Position numbers and translations under genes: made by a program. From assembly GCA_023386045.1 (NCBI GenBank), contig JAEWKK010000020.1, positions 62,001 through 126,000 on the forward strand: a stretch of 64,000 bases of DNA, read 5' to 3'. Source of the DNA: Bacteroidota bacterium. GTDB lineage: Bacteria; Bacteroidota; Bacteroidia; Chitinophagales; Chitinophagaceae. How positions within the stretch are numbered: the first letter of the stretch is position 1; each line of letters begins with the position of its first letter. Below the pieces are notes generated by a model. It saw only the letters and a program-made list of their open reading frames with translations, was not told the origin of the DNA and made no database searches. Below are positions 34,816-44,022 of the stretch, in pieces.

Positions 34816-35067
34816 TCAGTATTGATAAACGCCGGAGATATCGATGGATTCAAGAAAGGGTTCCAGGTCTGCTTCTTCTTTAAAACTTCTCATACCCTGC
34901 ATCACATTGTATTTGAGATTATGATAGATCTCTACATAAAAATCATCCAGTTGGTAAAGAAAAATAGAGAAGTTCTTATACATTCTTTCAGCCAGGAAAA
35001 CCCCTCTTTCGATGAGAGCTTCCGCCTGTTGAGTCTCGTCAAGTATGGTGAATTCGTCCAATGTCAT
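34816..35067 (-). CDS. Small conserved cytoplasmic protein
   Basis: An 83-residue helical protein (MTLDEFTILDETQQAEALIE, then aromatic-rich IFLYQLDDFYVEIYHN). Similar short proteins occur across Bacteroidota, as far as I know, without assigned function. It lies 81 bases upstream of the receiver gene on the same strand. Confidence 0.65.
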   Translation of the reverse strand: MTLDEFTILDETQQAEALIERGVFLAERMYKNFSIFLYQLDDFYVEIYHNLKYNVMQGMRSFKEEADLEPFLESIDISGVYQY

Positions 35068-35177
35068 TAGGGCGAAAGTAATGGCTGTGTTTAAAGATTC
35101 AAATTTTGAACTTCATAATTTATATCATGTTTCCGTAAAATTTATTCACATCAAATTGATCTGTAATTCGTCGTTGA

Positions 35178-35975
35178 TCATTTATAAATTTCATTCAGCA
35201 GCCCTGCAAGTCTTACGCCTCCTTTCAATAATTGTGCGTTTAAATCATTGATATGATCGTAATTATAACGATATCCCAGTCTTGGATTTTTTTCGTTGAT
35301 TTCATTGTGAAGATCCTGTGCCAGGCTATAGGATTCATAAAACCATTTGCTCATGGGATTGGCCTGAAGCTGCTTTCTCCTGGTCAATGTTGTATGATTG
35401 ATATGCCTGCAGTATTCTGTATAGCTTAGCTGTTGCATTTCAATGAGATCGGAATCCCAAACCCGGTGCAGGTTAGAAGGTGTGCTGAACCATTGCACCT
35501 TGATATCATTGCCTCCGCTGGTGCCAACAGGACTAACATGCAGGGGCTGGTGAACATCGCCCACAAGATGGATCAGCAAACGCAAATAGGCCTGCTTCTT
35601 ATCTTTTGAAAGTCCTTTTTTCTTTAATTCTTTCACCAGGAACCGGATCCTTGTATAGGCATCAATGGCTGTATCTTTTTTCAATACTTCTTTGAACTCT
35701 TCATAACTCAGGTTCTTTTCAAAATTTACATAATGCCATACATCAAGAGCTTTATAAGCCGTATCGGATTTTATGAAATCGGCCCAGGTGCTTGCCATGG
35801 CTATGGACTCTGTTCCCAGAATTTTTTTGATCTCAGCCCTGGCCTTTGCAGTTAGGTAACTGTCCGCGATCTCGCCAACGATCCGGTGTCCCAATTGTCC
35901 CCAGGCAAAGGCTTTTGCAGGCAGATAAAAAAATAAACCAATTAGCAGAATCCTGTAAATAAATCTGGTCTTCAT
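35178..35975 (-). CDS. S1/P1-type zinc nuclease, exported
   Basis: A 265-residue nuclease with a signal peptide ending AKAFA, so that the mature protein begins with the zinc-binding Trp (WGQLGHRIVGEIAD). Further ligands are in STWADFIKSD, WHYVNF, LLIHLVGDVHQPLHV and NLHRVWDSDLIE, giving the three-zinc site of the S1/P1 family. It degrades single-stranded DNA or RNA outside the cytoplasm, presumably for phosphate or nucleoside scavenging. Single gene with a short AT-rich leader. Confidence 0.93.
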   Translation of the reverse strand: MKTRFIYRILLIGLFFYLPAKAFAWGQLGHRIVGEIADSYLTAKARAEIKKILGTESIAMASTWADFIKSDTAYKALDVWHYVNFEKNLSYEEFKEVLKKDTAIDAYTRIRFLVKELKKKGLSKDKKQAYLRLLIHLVGDVHQPLHVSPVGTSGGNDIKVQWFSTPSNLHRVWDSDLIEMQQLSYTEYCRHINHTTLTRRKQLQANPMSKWFYESYSLAQDLHNEINEKNPRLGYRYNYDHINDLNAQLLKGGVRLAGLLNEIYK

Positions 35976-36034
35976 TGTAATAAATTGAATGACAAATGTA
36001 AGCAGCAGGTTTTCATGGTGTTCCAGCCTTTATC

Positions 36035-38416
36035 TTATTCCATAACCTGTTCTAAATGAGTAAGAAGCCCGTTGCGGCTCATGCCTTCGATCACAATACG
36101 GAATGCTCCTGAAACATCATTGTTGAAAAAACTCAGTTTGATGGAGTTTTTTCCTGGGGCAATGGTAACCAGGGGATTCCAGTACAGGGTTGTTCTAAGG
36201 TCTTTTTCATCATGGCGCTTATCGAACCTGTCGTAATTGGGAGAATAAAATTCCCTGATGGGTGTATAGCCATAAACCGTATTGCTCGACAATCCTGTTC
36301 CCGAACTTCGGGCGTCATCACCTTTTTTGGTATAGACAGCTATGGCTCCATTGCCACCACCACCAAAGCCACCCTGGAATGGAGGACGGAAAACTTTCAC
36401 ATAAGCTATATCGCTGACCGGGATATTGCTGATCATGGCAACGTCTGTTTGAAATTCATCGAGATAAATTTGCGGTGCACCACCTCTCCAGGTTAGGGTG
36501 GGAGGTGTGGAAGATGAAACCTGGAGTCCGGCTACCCTTCCCTGTAAGTAAGTAAGGATATTCAGATAAGCCCCGCTGATTTTATTATTGATCATGTCAA
36601 ACTGATAGCTGTTGTCACTGGTAAACAGCCCTGTGGCATATTTCTCATCAAGCAATTGCAAAGGTGTTTTTTGTTTGGCTTTGATAACAATGGTTTCCAG
36701 GACCTTTGTTTTTTTGATCTCCTCAAGCATAGACAGTTCCGACATTTGCCGGGCGTGATAAGCTATACCAGTGGTATCACTGATGGTTTTGCCAGGAATA
36801 AAATATTTACTGAAACCTGAATAATCAGGAGTGGGCAGCCTGTCGGGCATGAAGCGGGCTTCGGCCTGGCTGAATGCCTTTGATTTTAGGCTGTAATAAA
36901 CCTGCAGTGTATCAAAAAATACGAGAGAAGGATCACCAAATTTTCCCAGCTTATCCACCTGCATGAAGGTCATCTTGGAGTTGGAATCCTTTTCTTTAAT
37001 AAACATGGCGATGGTTTCATTGCCACTCAAAACAGATTTGGCAACGCCGAAAACCTGTCCTGATAAACTTAGATAAGCAGTATCGCGTGGGTAAATGATT
37101 TTTGGCAGAATTCCTTTAGTGAGATCTTCCCATTTAAATCTTCTCCATCCATTTGTCATCATTACAAGGTCGAGATGGTTCATCCTTTTCTCCTCAGGGC
37201 CAGAGAAATAATAAGCAGGGTTATTGATTTTCCCTTTCAGTTCTGATGAAAGCAGGAATTGTGAGATGATGTTTTCGGAAGTATCTTTTTCGATGGCAAG
37301 ATCAGTAACAGCTATGGAAAGATTTGCACCCTGCAGGCTGTCGGGCACCTGGATCTCAATTTCATTTCTTTTTCTTTTTCCAAGTCCCCAATGAAGCACT
37401 TCCATGTTAGTCTGAAAACTGTATTCATGATTGTCAATAAAACTGATTCTTTCTGCTACCGCGTTCCAGTTCGCATCAAAAACTGTGAATACCAGTATGC
37501 CACTCGGCAGTGATTCCGTTGGGATCAGTCTTTGAACGGTGCTGTTTTCTTTCAGTTGTATATCTGTTTGAAATGCCTTCCGACCATTCATGGTACCAAC
37601 CAGGTGAAGAGATTGCAGGGAAGTGGAAGTAGAAGGACTGCTGTGAAGGGTGATAATTCTTTTTGTTTTGTTGATGCCCAGCTGCATGGAAATTCCCGAA
37701 GCCCTGGCAGCAGGTATTTTTATGGTTTGCTCGATACCTTTTTCATTTTTCCATTTGATACTATAATTCGTACCAGCCTGGGGCTGCAGATAAAAGAAAC
37801 CCATGCCATCATGGATTACCCTCAATGAATCCAGAAAGGCTTCATGGTCACTCATAACTATGCCCCTGATCTTAACAGGTCTTCCCCATTGGTCATTGGC
37901 TTTGAAAGCAATCCTGTTCATGATTCCTTCAATCAAATCGCCACCTTCCGGAAAAATCTGGAGAGAAACCTGGGGAGTGAACCTGGAGGCGGAAGCTGCA
38001 GATTTATTTATTACACGAACATCCCTGTTGTACAAAAATGCAGTATCAAAATTCAGCATCCATTTGGTATAGGCGCGTACATGAATGAAGTCACCTTTAT
38101 AATCTTCTGGGATCTGCAACTGTCCATTACTGCTGCCATCTACAATAGGACTAACAGAATGACTTAAAACAGTCCCATCATTTCCTATCCAGTCCACATA
38201 AATGGTTTTGCTTCTTTCAGCAGGAAAAATATCTTCCATTACATAGGCTTTGAACCAGATGGTTTCTCCAGGTAAGTAAGATGATTTATCAAGATGGAGG
38301 TAAGCTTTTTCTGGTGCGAACCGGTTGGCGTATTCCTCTAAAGTGGTATCGTCCAGTTGTGCAAAGGAACGCGTAAAAGGAAGGAATAGTAAGCAAAGCA
38401 GTAAGTACTTCATCAT
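36035..38416 (-). CDS. Secreted protein with macroglobulin-like N-terminus and TonB-receptor plug domain
   Basis: A 793-residue exported protein (signal ending SFAQ). Residues ~25-130 match an MG2-like macroglobulin strand pattern (EKAYLHLDKSSYLPGETIWF). Near the C-terminus (~600-700) lies a TonB-receptor plug: LLDEKYATGLF, YLNILTYLQGRVAGLQVSSS, IYLDEF and SDIAYVKVFRPPFQGGFGGG, then GAIAVYTKKGD. There is no 22-strand barrel and no TonB box is obvious. Such plug-bearing proteins are widespread in Bacteroidota; their role is unknown. Two ATGs adjoin (38416 and 38413); either may be used. Confidence 0.82.
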   Translation of the reverse strand: MMKYLLLCLLFLPFTRSFAQLDDTTLEEYANRFAPEKAYLHLDKSSYLPGETIWFKAYVMEDIFPAERSKTIYVDWIGNDGTVLSHSVSPIVDGSSNGQLQIPEDYKGDFIHVRAYTKWMLNFDTAFLYNRDVRVINKSAASASRFTPQVSLQIFPEGGDLIEGIMNRIAFKANDQWGRPVKIRGIVMSDHEAFLDSLRVIHDGMGFFYLQPQAGTNYSIKWKNEKGIEQTIKIPAARASGISMQLGINKTKRIITLHSSPSTSTSLQSLHLVGTMNGRKAFQTDIQLKENSTVQRLIPTESLPSGILVFTVFDANWNAVAERISFIDNHEYSFQTNMEVLHWGLGKRKRNEIEIQVPDSLQGANLSIAVTDLAIEKDTSENIISQFLLSSELKGKINNPAYYFSGPEEKRMNHLDLVMMTNGWRRFKWEDLTKGILPKIIYPRDTAYLSLSGQVFGVAKSVLSGNETIAMFIKEKDSNSKMTFMQVDKLGKFGDPSLVFFDTLQVYYSLKSKAFSQAEARFMPDRLPTPDYSGFSKYFIPGKTISDTTGIAYHARQMSELSMLEEIKKTKVLETIVIKAKQKTPLQLLDEKYATGLFTSDNSYQFDMINNKISGAYLNILTYLQGRVAGLQVSSSTPPTLTWRGGAPQIYLDEFQTDVAMISNIPVSDIAYVKVFRPPFQGGFGGGGNGAIAVYTKKGDDARSSGTGLSSNTVYGYTPIREFYSPNYDRFDKRHDEKDLRTTLYWNPLVTIAPGKNSIKLSFFNNDVSGAFRIVIEGMSRNGLLTHLEQVME

Positions 38417-38501
38417 AGTGCGTCAAGATACTAAGAAGGGTAATTGGGCAAGGTTAGCGCCTCCCAAACAATTGTCAAAAAAAAATCTATAAAGAATAAT
38501 T

Positions 38502-38530
38502 TTGTAATATAAATTTAGTTTGTAGATTTG
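38502..38530 (+). promoter_or_regulatory. Bacteroidota-type promoter of the T9SS lectin gene
   Basis: TTG at 38502-38504, an 18-base spacer, and TAGATTTG at 38523-38530. The leader to the ATG at 38699 would be about 160 bases, long for this group, so a second closer start may exist; the last 40 bases before the ATG are very AT-rich. Confidence 0.6.
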
Positions 38531-38698
38531 TTCTCTCCTCATATTTCGTACTGTCTATTCCTTTCTGAAAAACAAGTTTGATTAATCCCCCCGTATGAGC
38601 TGCTGTGCAAGCATGAATTCTGCTGCGCATTGTTAGCCAATTCCCTAAAACCGAAGTTTTTTAAAAGGCGTATTTTTTTAACCTAAATATTTCTTTTT

Positions 38699-40216
38699 AT
38701 GAGAAAGCTCTATGCATTCTGTTTTTCGATGATTGCCGCTTTTGGCGCTTCAGCGCAGCTAACGCTACTCCAGGGGAATGGCAATTATGTACCATCCCAA
38801 TCTGGAAATGTTTACACACTGACCGGAGAAACACCTTATTATGGTGGACAAAACAATGGTGTTTGGCAGATGACAGCACAAAGTCTTTTATCGCCATTTA
38901 CTGTTAATGCCAACCTGAAGTTTGGACGCTTCAGTGCATCTAACCCTGATGCTTCCAGCCCAACAGGCATGGCAGCCAATGGTCAGCCTTTTTCAACTGG
39001 TGCTGATGGGATTGCCTTTGTAATGGCATCTGCACCCTATGTTGGTCTTACGGGTGAGGAAATGGGATATGGTACTACCACTTTAACCCAGCCTCCTGTT
39101 TATACAGCAAACAATTCAATGGCTGTTGAATTTGATACCTGGCAGAATAATCTCGGTGGTGGTAACAGGGATCTGCATGATATGGCAAATGATCATATGG
39201 CTTTTATGAGAAAAGGCCAGACTGACCATGCTGCTGCTATCAATAGTGTAGTTCCTGCTGTTAGTCTTGGCGAGATCGAGGACAACGCATGGCATACTGT
39301 ATCTATTTCATGGGATCCTGTTACCGGAATGAGCGTAAGCTTTGATGGTGGTGCTCCAATGACAATGAGCGCTGCTAACGTGCTGGCTTCTTTTGCTCTT
39401 GGCACTACTTCTATCTACTGGGGTTTCAATGCCGGTACTGGTCTGGGAACCAATTTGCAGCAGGTAGAAATCGTTGCCAACAACACTCAGTGCACTATCA
39501 CTGTTGATGCTTCTTTACCAGCTCTTTCCTGCGATGGACCAAACACCATCTACCTGGGATACGGACCTCAATCAATCACTGCTACTTCTAACGAGGCTGG
39601 CGCTACTTTCACATGGTACAAAAACGGTACTCCTGATGTACAGGTAGGAACCGGTGCTACTTTCTCACCAACTTCTGCAGGTTCTTATTATGTTGTTGCT
39701 ACTTTAGGTAATTGCTCTGCATCTACCGAAGGAACAGCTGCTGAAATAAATGTGATTGACATCCGTTGCGGTAATAATAAAGTTTATCTCTGCCACAAAC
39801 AGAATGGTGTTCATGGTAATGGCACTATTGGTGAAAATGCTCACACACTTTGCGTATCTGTAAATGCTGTTGCTGCTCACCTTGCACACGGTTGCTGCCT
39901 TGGTCAGTGCCCAACTGCCAGCGGAAGACCAGCTCCGGTTGTTGTTGAAGAAGAGCAACTGCCTCAGGTTCTGGCTCCCGTAGCTACAGTTTATCCTAAC
40001 CCAAGCAGGGGACAGGTTCAACTGAACATGGGTACACCAAATCCAAAAGCACAGGTGCTTATTGTAAACTCCAGAGGCGAGATCGTTGAAAGAAGAGCTG
40101 CAGGTAATGCACAAAGCCTGTCTTTCGACCTGAAGAAATATGGTGTAGGCGTTTACCTGGTTAAGATCGTTTCAGGAAGCGATGTACAAACCACTAAGGT
40201 GATCGTACAAGACTAA
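38699..40216 (+). CDS. T9SS-secreted L-type lectin-domain protein
   Basis: A 505-residue secreted protein. Signal peptide 1-20 (ending ASAQ). Residues ~22-262 are an L-type (legume-like) lectin fold: ADGIAFVMASAPYVG, MAVEFDTWQN with the metal-binding Asp, LHDMANDHMAFMRKG, HTVSISWDPVTGMSVSFDGG. Residues ~270-345 are an Ig-like strand module. A Cys/His-rich motif follows (VYLCHKQNGVHG ... AVAAHLAHGCCLGQC), and residues ~425-505 are a type A T9SS sorting domain (VYPNPSRGQV ... GVYLVKIVSG). It should be exported through the outer membrane and bind glycans at the cell surface. A strong promoter and terminator bracket it as a single transcript. Confidence 0.9.
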   Translation: MRKLYAFCFSMIAAFGASAQLTLLQGNGNYVPSQSGNVYTLTGETPYYGGQNNGVWQMTAQSLLSPFTVNANLKFGRFSASNPDASSPTGMAANGQPFSTGADGIAFVMASAPYVGLTGEEMGYGTTTLTQPPVYTANNSMAVEFDTWQNNLGGGNRDLHDMANDHMAFMRKGQTDHAAAINSVVPAVSLGEIEDNAWHTVSISWDPVTGMSVSFDGGAPMTMSAANVLASFALGTTSIYWGFNAGTGLGTNLQQVEIVANNTQCTITVDASLPALSCDGPNTIYLGYGPQSITATSNEAGATFTWYKNGTPDVQVGTGATFSPTSAGSYYVVATLGNCSASTEGTAAEINVIDIRCGNNKVYLCHKQNGVHGNGTIGENAHTLCVSVNAVAAHLAHGCCLGQCPTASGRPAPVVVEEEQLPQVLAPVATVYPNPSRGQVQLNMGTPNPKAQVLIVNSRGEIVERRAAGNAQSLSFDLKKYGVGVYLVKIVSGSDVQTTKVIVQD

Positions 40217-40233
40217 TATTTCCCATAATATTG

Positions 40234-40262
40234 AAAAGTCCCGCCACGGCGGGACTTTTTTT
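40234..40262 (+). terminator. Intrinsic terminator after the lectin gene
   Basis: Stem AAAAGTCCCGCC / GGCGGGACTTTT with a minimal centre, followed by more T residues: a classical rho-independent terminator 18 bases after the stop. The nine-base stem core is identical to that at 27522. Confidence 0.9.
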
Positions 40263-40560
40263 ATGTTGTAAGCGAATGGCGAATGGCGAATAGTGTATGG
40301 CTTATAGCGAATAGCTTATGGCGGATAGCGTATAGAAAGTGCGTTTATGGTCCATAGACGATAGACCATGGACCATAGACGATAGTCCATAGATCAATCT
40401 AATTGCCTGTCCTCTTAATATGATTTTTATGAAACGGTAGATATGATTGTGAAAAAAAATCTAGTCAATGGACCATAGACCATCGACTATGGTCCATATG
40501 CCATCAGCCATATGCCATATGCAAAACCATGAACTATGAACCATGAACTATGCCCCCCCA
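40263..40560. repeat. Degenerate word repeats between the lectin gene and icmF
   Basis: Most of this ~300-base stretch is repeat words: gcgaatggcgaatagtgtatgg / agcttatggcggatagcg at 40270-40335, ggtccatagacgatagacc / ccatagacgatagtccatag at 40348-40392, a more ordinary AT-rich part, then ccatagaccatcgactatgg, catatgccatcagccatatgc and gaactatgaaccatgaac at 40471-40551, up to the stop of icmF. No gene. Confidence 0.8.
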
Positions 40561-40561
40561 A

Positions 40562-43500
40562 CTACATACTTCTCCTATACTGTCCGCCCACCTCATACAG
40601 TGCATGGGTGATCTGGCCCAGGGAACAAAACTTCACGGTTTCCATCAGGGTTGCAAAAAGATTTTCGTTTCTGATGGCGGCTTCCTTGAGCTGGCGCAAT
40701 GCTGCAGCTGATTTTTCTTCATTGCGTTTCCAGAATGCCTGGAGGTTTTGTATCTGTTGTTCCTTTTCTTCTTTAGTTGACCTGATCACTTCATTGGGCA
40801 GGATAGTAGGACTGCCATTTTTATTCAGAAAGGTATTAACGCCTACCAATGGTAATTCACCCGTATGCTTCTGGTGTTCATAATAAAGACTTTCTTCCTG
40901 GATCTTGTTACGCTGGTACATTCTTTCCATGGCTCCCAACACACCTCCTCGTTCTGTAATGCGGTCAAATTCAGCCAGCACAGCTTCTTCCACCAGGTTG
41001 GTCAGTTCTTCAATGGCAAATGATCCCTGGATGAAATTTTCTGTTTTTGCAGAACCCAGTTCCCTGTTGATGATCAGCTGTATGGCCATCGCCCTCCTTA
41101 CACTTTCTTCTGTTGGCGTGGTAATGGCTTCGTCGTATGCGTTTGTATGAAGCGAATTACAATTGTCGTAAATGGCATAGAGCGCCTGCAGTGTTGTTCT
41201 GATATCATTAAAATCTATTTCCTGGGCATGCAGGCTGCGGCCTGATGTCTGGATATGATATTTCAGTTTTTGTGAACGGTCATTGGCCTTGTATTTATAT
41301 TTCATGGCCTTGGCCCAAATGCGTCTTGCCACACGTCCGATCACACTGTATTCGGGATCCATTCCATTAGAGAAAAAGAAGGAAAGGTTGGGTGCAAATT
41401 CATCGATGTTCATTCCCCGGCTCAGGTAATATTCCACGTAGGTAAAGCCATTTGCCAGGGTGAAAGCCAGCTGGGTGATGGGATTGGCCCCTGCTTCTGC
41501 GATATGATATCCTGAAATGGACACACTGTAAAAATTCCTGACTTTATTGGTAATGAAATATTCCTGGACATCGCCCATCAGCTTTAGTGCGAATTCAGTT
41601 GAGAAGATGCAGGTATTTTGTGCCTGGTCTTCTTTAAGTATGTCGGCCTGCACCGTTCCCCTTACCTGTTCCAGCGCCTGAGCCTTGAGCTGCAAATAAA
41701 CATCAGGAGGCAATACTTCATCACCCGAGAGTCCCAGTAAGCGAAGTCCCAATCCGTCATTACCATGTGGTAATCTTTCAGGAGCAGAAGGATTGTAATA
41801 AACTGGTTTGGGAAGATGACCGTATTTTTTGCTGAATGCCTCTTCCACCTTTGACCAAAGTCCATTGGAGTCAATGTATTTTTCACATTGCTGGTCAATG
41901 GCGGCATTCATAAAAAATGCCAGCAGCATGGGGGCGGGTCCATTGATGGTCATGGACACAGAAGTCTTTGGATCACAAAGGTCAAAGCCGCTGTATAATT
42001 TTTTAGCATCATCAACAGTAGCAATGCTCACTCCACTGTTACCGATCTTTCCATAAATATCAGGTCTGTAGGCTGGATCTTCTCCATAAAGAGTAACGCT
42101 GTCAAAAGCCGTAGACAGTCGCTTGGCGGGCTGGCCTTCGGAAACATAATGGAAACGCTTGTTGGTTCTTTCTGGTCCACCTTCACCGGCAAACATCCTT
42201 GTTGGATCTTCTTCAGATCTTTTTAATGGAAACACGCCTGCCGTATATGGAAATTCACCAGGAAGATTTTCCTGCAGCTGCCATTTTAATATATCACCCC
42301 AATCCTTGTATTTGGGAAGAACTACTTTCGGAATTCTTGAGCCGCTCAAAGATTTTGAAATCAACGGCTGCCTGATGGTTTTTTCCCTGACTTTATACTC
42401 AAAAAAATCACCTTCATATTTTGAAACCAGAACAGGCCATTCAGTGATCATTTTCCTGCACTCGGGATGAAGGGACTCTTCAAATTTTTTCCGCAATTGC
42501 TGCAATTCTTCAATATCGCTTAATTCCTTTTCACCAATAATTCCTGTTACCTGGTAAAGTTTGGAAGCCATGGCACATTGTTCCTCTACCCAATTATCAT
42601 AGCCCCGGTTATTCTCAGAGATCTCTGAAAGGTACCTGACTCTTTTGGGCGGAATGATCTGCGATTTTGTTGTAGTGTCTTTGATATGCGCGTGCAATTC
42701 AATCTTTCCAAAGGCAGTACCTGTTTTCTTTTCAACCGCTACCATTAGTTTCTCAAACAGTTCATTCACTCCCGGATCATTGAACTGTGCTGCAATTGTA
42801 CCAACGATGGGCAACTCTTCATCCTTTGCAGTCCATAGCAGGTGGTTGCGTTTGTATTGCTTGCGAACATCATGAAGAGCATCAAGAGCTCCAGCCTTAT
42901 CAAATTTATTGATGGCTACCACATCGGCATAGTCAAGCATGTTGATCTTTTCCAGTTGTGAAGCAGCTCCGTATTCGGGCGTCATCACGTACATGCTTAC
43001 ATCACAGTATTCAAGGATAGAAGCATCGCTCTGTCCCACACCGGCACTTTCAAGAATGATGAAATCAAACTGTGCTGCCCTGCAGATATCTATTGCTTCC
43101 TGAACATGTTCGCTCAATGCTTTATCACTTTCCCTTGTAGCCAGGGAACGCATGTAGGCACGTGGTGATGAAATGGAATTCATCCGGATCCTGTCGCCCA
43201 GCAATGCGCCACCGGTTTTTTTCTTAGATGGATCAACTGATATAACAGCAATGGTTTTATCCGGGAAAGCGTTTAAATAGCGGCGTACAATTTCATCTGT
43301 AACGGAAGATTTTCCTGCACCACCCGTTCCAGTGATGCCCAACACTGGCTTCTTTGCTGATAGTTTTTCTTCTGTTGTGCTTATGGACTGACCATTTTCT
43401 GCATTGGTGATCAGTCTTGCGATCTTTCTTACATCTTTTACTTCTCCCAGGGTCATAGGCTTTTTGTATTCGCCATTGCCATTCAGGTTGAAATCGCATT

Positions 43501-43912
43501 GCCTGATCACATCTTCGATCATTCCTTCGAGACCCATCTTGCGTCCGTCGTCAGGAGAATAGATACGGGTGATGCCGTAATCATGCAGTTCCTTGATCTC
43601 CTGGGGAAGTATGGTACCACCACCACCGCCAAAGATCCTGATATGACCACATCCGTTTTCCTCCAGCAGGTCCTTCATGTATTTAAAGAACTCCACGTGT
43701 CCTCCCTGGTAAGAAGTGATGGCAATACCCTGCGCATCTTCTTCAATGGCGCATTCCACTATTTCAGCCACACTGCGGTTGTGTCCCAGGTGAATGATCT
43801 CTGCGCCCTTGCTTTGAAGAATGCGGCGCATGATATTAATAGCGGCGTCATGACCATCAAAAAGGGAGGCTGCTGTTACGATACGGATCTTATTGGTAAG
43901 TTGATAACTCAT
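40562..43912 (-). CDS. icmF: Fused isobutyryl-CoA mutase / G-protein chaperone (IcmF)
   Basis: A 1116-residue adenosylcobalamin enzyme that interconverts isobutyryl-CoA and n-butyryl-CoA (related acyl pairs are possible). Domains in order: B12-binding (~1-140; LFDGHDAAINIMRRIL supplies the lower-ligand His, with GGGGTI); a MeaB-like GTPase (~165-420; Walker A GTGGAGKSS near 194, NKFDKAGALD); and the substrate-binding mutase barrel (~560-1116; YGKIGNSGVSIATVDDAKKL, SMTINGPAPM, YHIAEAGANPITQLAF). This order and length define IcmF rather than methylmalonyl-CoA mutase. It is divergent from the AAA ATPase gene. Confidence 0.93.
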   Translation of the reverse strand: MSYQLTNKIRIVTAASLFDGHDAAINIMRRILQSKGAEIIHLGHNRSVAEIVECAIEEDAQGIAITSYQGGHVEFFKYMKDLLEENGCGHIRIFGGGGGTILPQEIKELHDYGITRIYSPDDGRKMGLEGMIEDVIRQCDFNLNGNGEYKKPMTLGEVKDVRKIARLITNAENGQSISTTEEKLSAKKPVLGITGTGGAGKSSVTDEIVRRYLNAFPDKTIAVISVDPSKKKTGGALLGDRIRMNSISSPRAYMRSLATRESDKALSEHVQEAIDICRAAQFDFIILESAGVGQSDASILEYCDVSMYVMTPEYGAASQLEKINMLDYADVVAINKFDKAGALDALHDVRKQYKRNHLLWTAKDEELPIVGTIAAQFNDPGVNELFEKLMVAVEKKTGTAFGKIELHAHIKDTTTKSQIIPPKRVRYLSEISENNRGYDNWVEEQCAMASKLYQVTGIIGEKELSDIEELQQLRKKFEESLHPECRKMITEWPVLVSKYEGDFFEYKVREKTIRQPLISKSLSGSRIPKVVLPKYKDWGDILKWQLQENLPGEFPYTAGVFPLKRSEEDPTRMFAGEGGPERTNKRFHYVSEGQPAKRLSTAFDSVTLYGEDPAYRPDIYGKIGNSGVSIATVDDAKKLYSGFDLCDPKTSVSMTINGPAPMLLAFFMNAAIDQQCEKYIDSNGLWSKVEEAFSKKYGHLPKPVYYNPSAPERLPHGNDGLGLRLLGLSGDEVLPPDVYLQLKAQALEQVRGTVQADILKEDQAQNTCIFSTEFALKLMGDVQEYFITNKVRNFYSVSISGYHIAEAGANPITQLAFTLANGFTYVEYYLSRGMNIDEFAPNLSFFFSNGMDPEYSVIGRVARRIWAKAMKYKYKANDRSQKLKYHIQTSGRSLHAQEIDFNDIRTTLQALYAIYDNCNSLHTNAYDEAITTPTEESVRRAMAIQLIINRELGSAKTENFIQGSFAIEELTNLVEEAVLAEFDRITERGGVLGAMERMYQRNKIQEESLYYEHQKHTGELPLVGVNTFLNKNGSPTILPNEVIRSTKEEKEQQIQNLQAFWKRNEEKSAAALRQLKEAAIRNENLFATLMETVKFCSLGQITHALYEVGGQYRRSM

Positions 43913-43994
43913 ATAGTTGCAAAATCGTTGGCAAATTTAGCTAAAGCATGGTAAATAGCATCCATGGAAGAAAGCGCTATGTAACATTTTTGTA

Positions 43995-44012
43995 TGTAAC
44001 AAATTTGTTACA
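43995..44012. promoter_or_regulatory. 18-bp perfect palindrome upstream of the AAA ATPase gene
   Basis: TGTAACAAATTTGTTACA is perfectly palindromic and ends 10 bases before the ATG at 44023. Another direct copy of the half-site (TGTAACA) lies just upstream at ~43980. It is placed as an operator for the ATPase gene or its own product; the divergent icmF start is 82 bases away. Confidence 0.7.
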
Positions 44013-44022
44013 AATTTACAGG

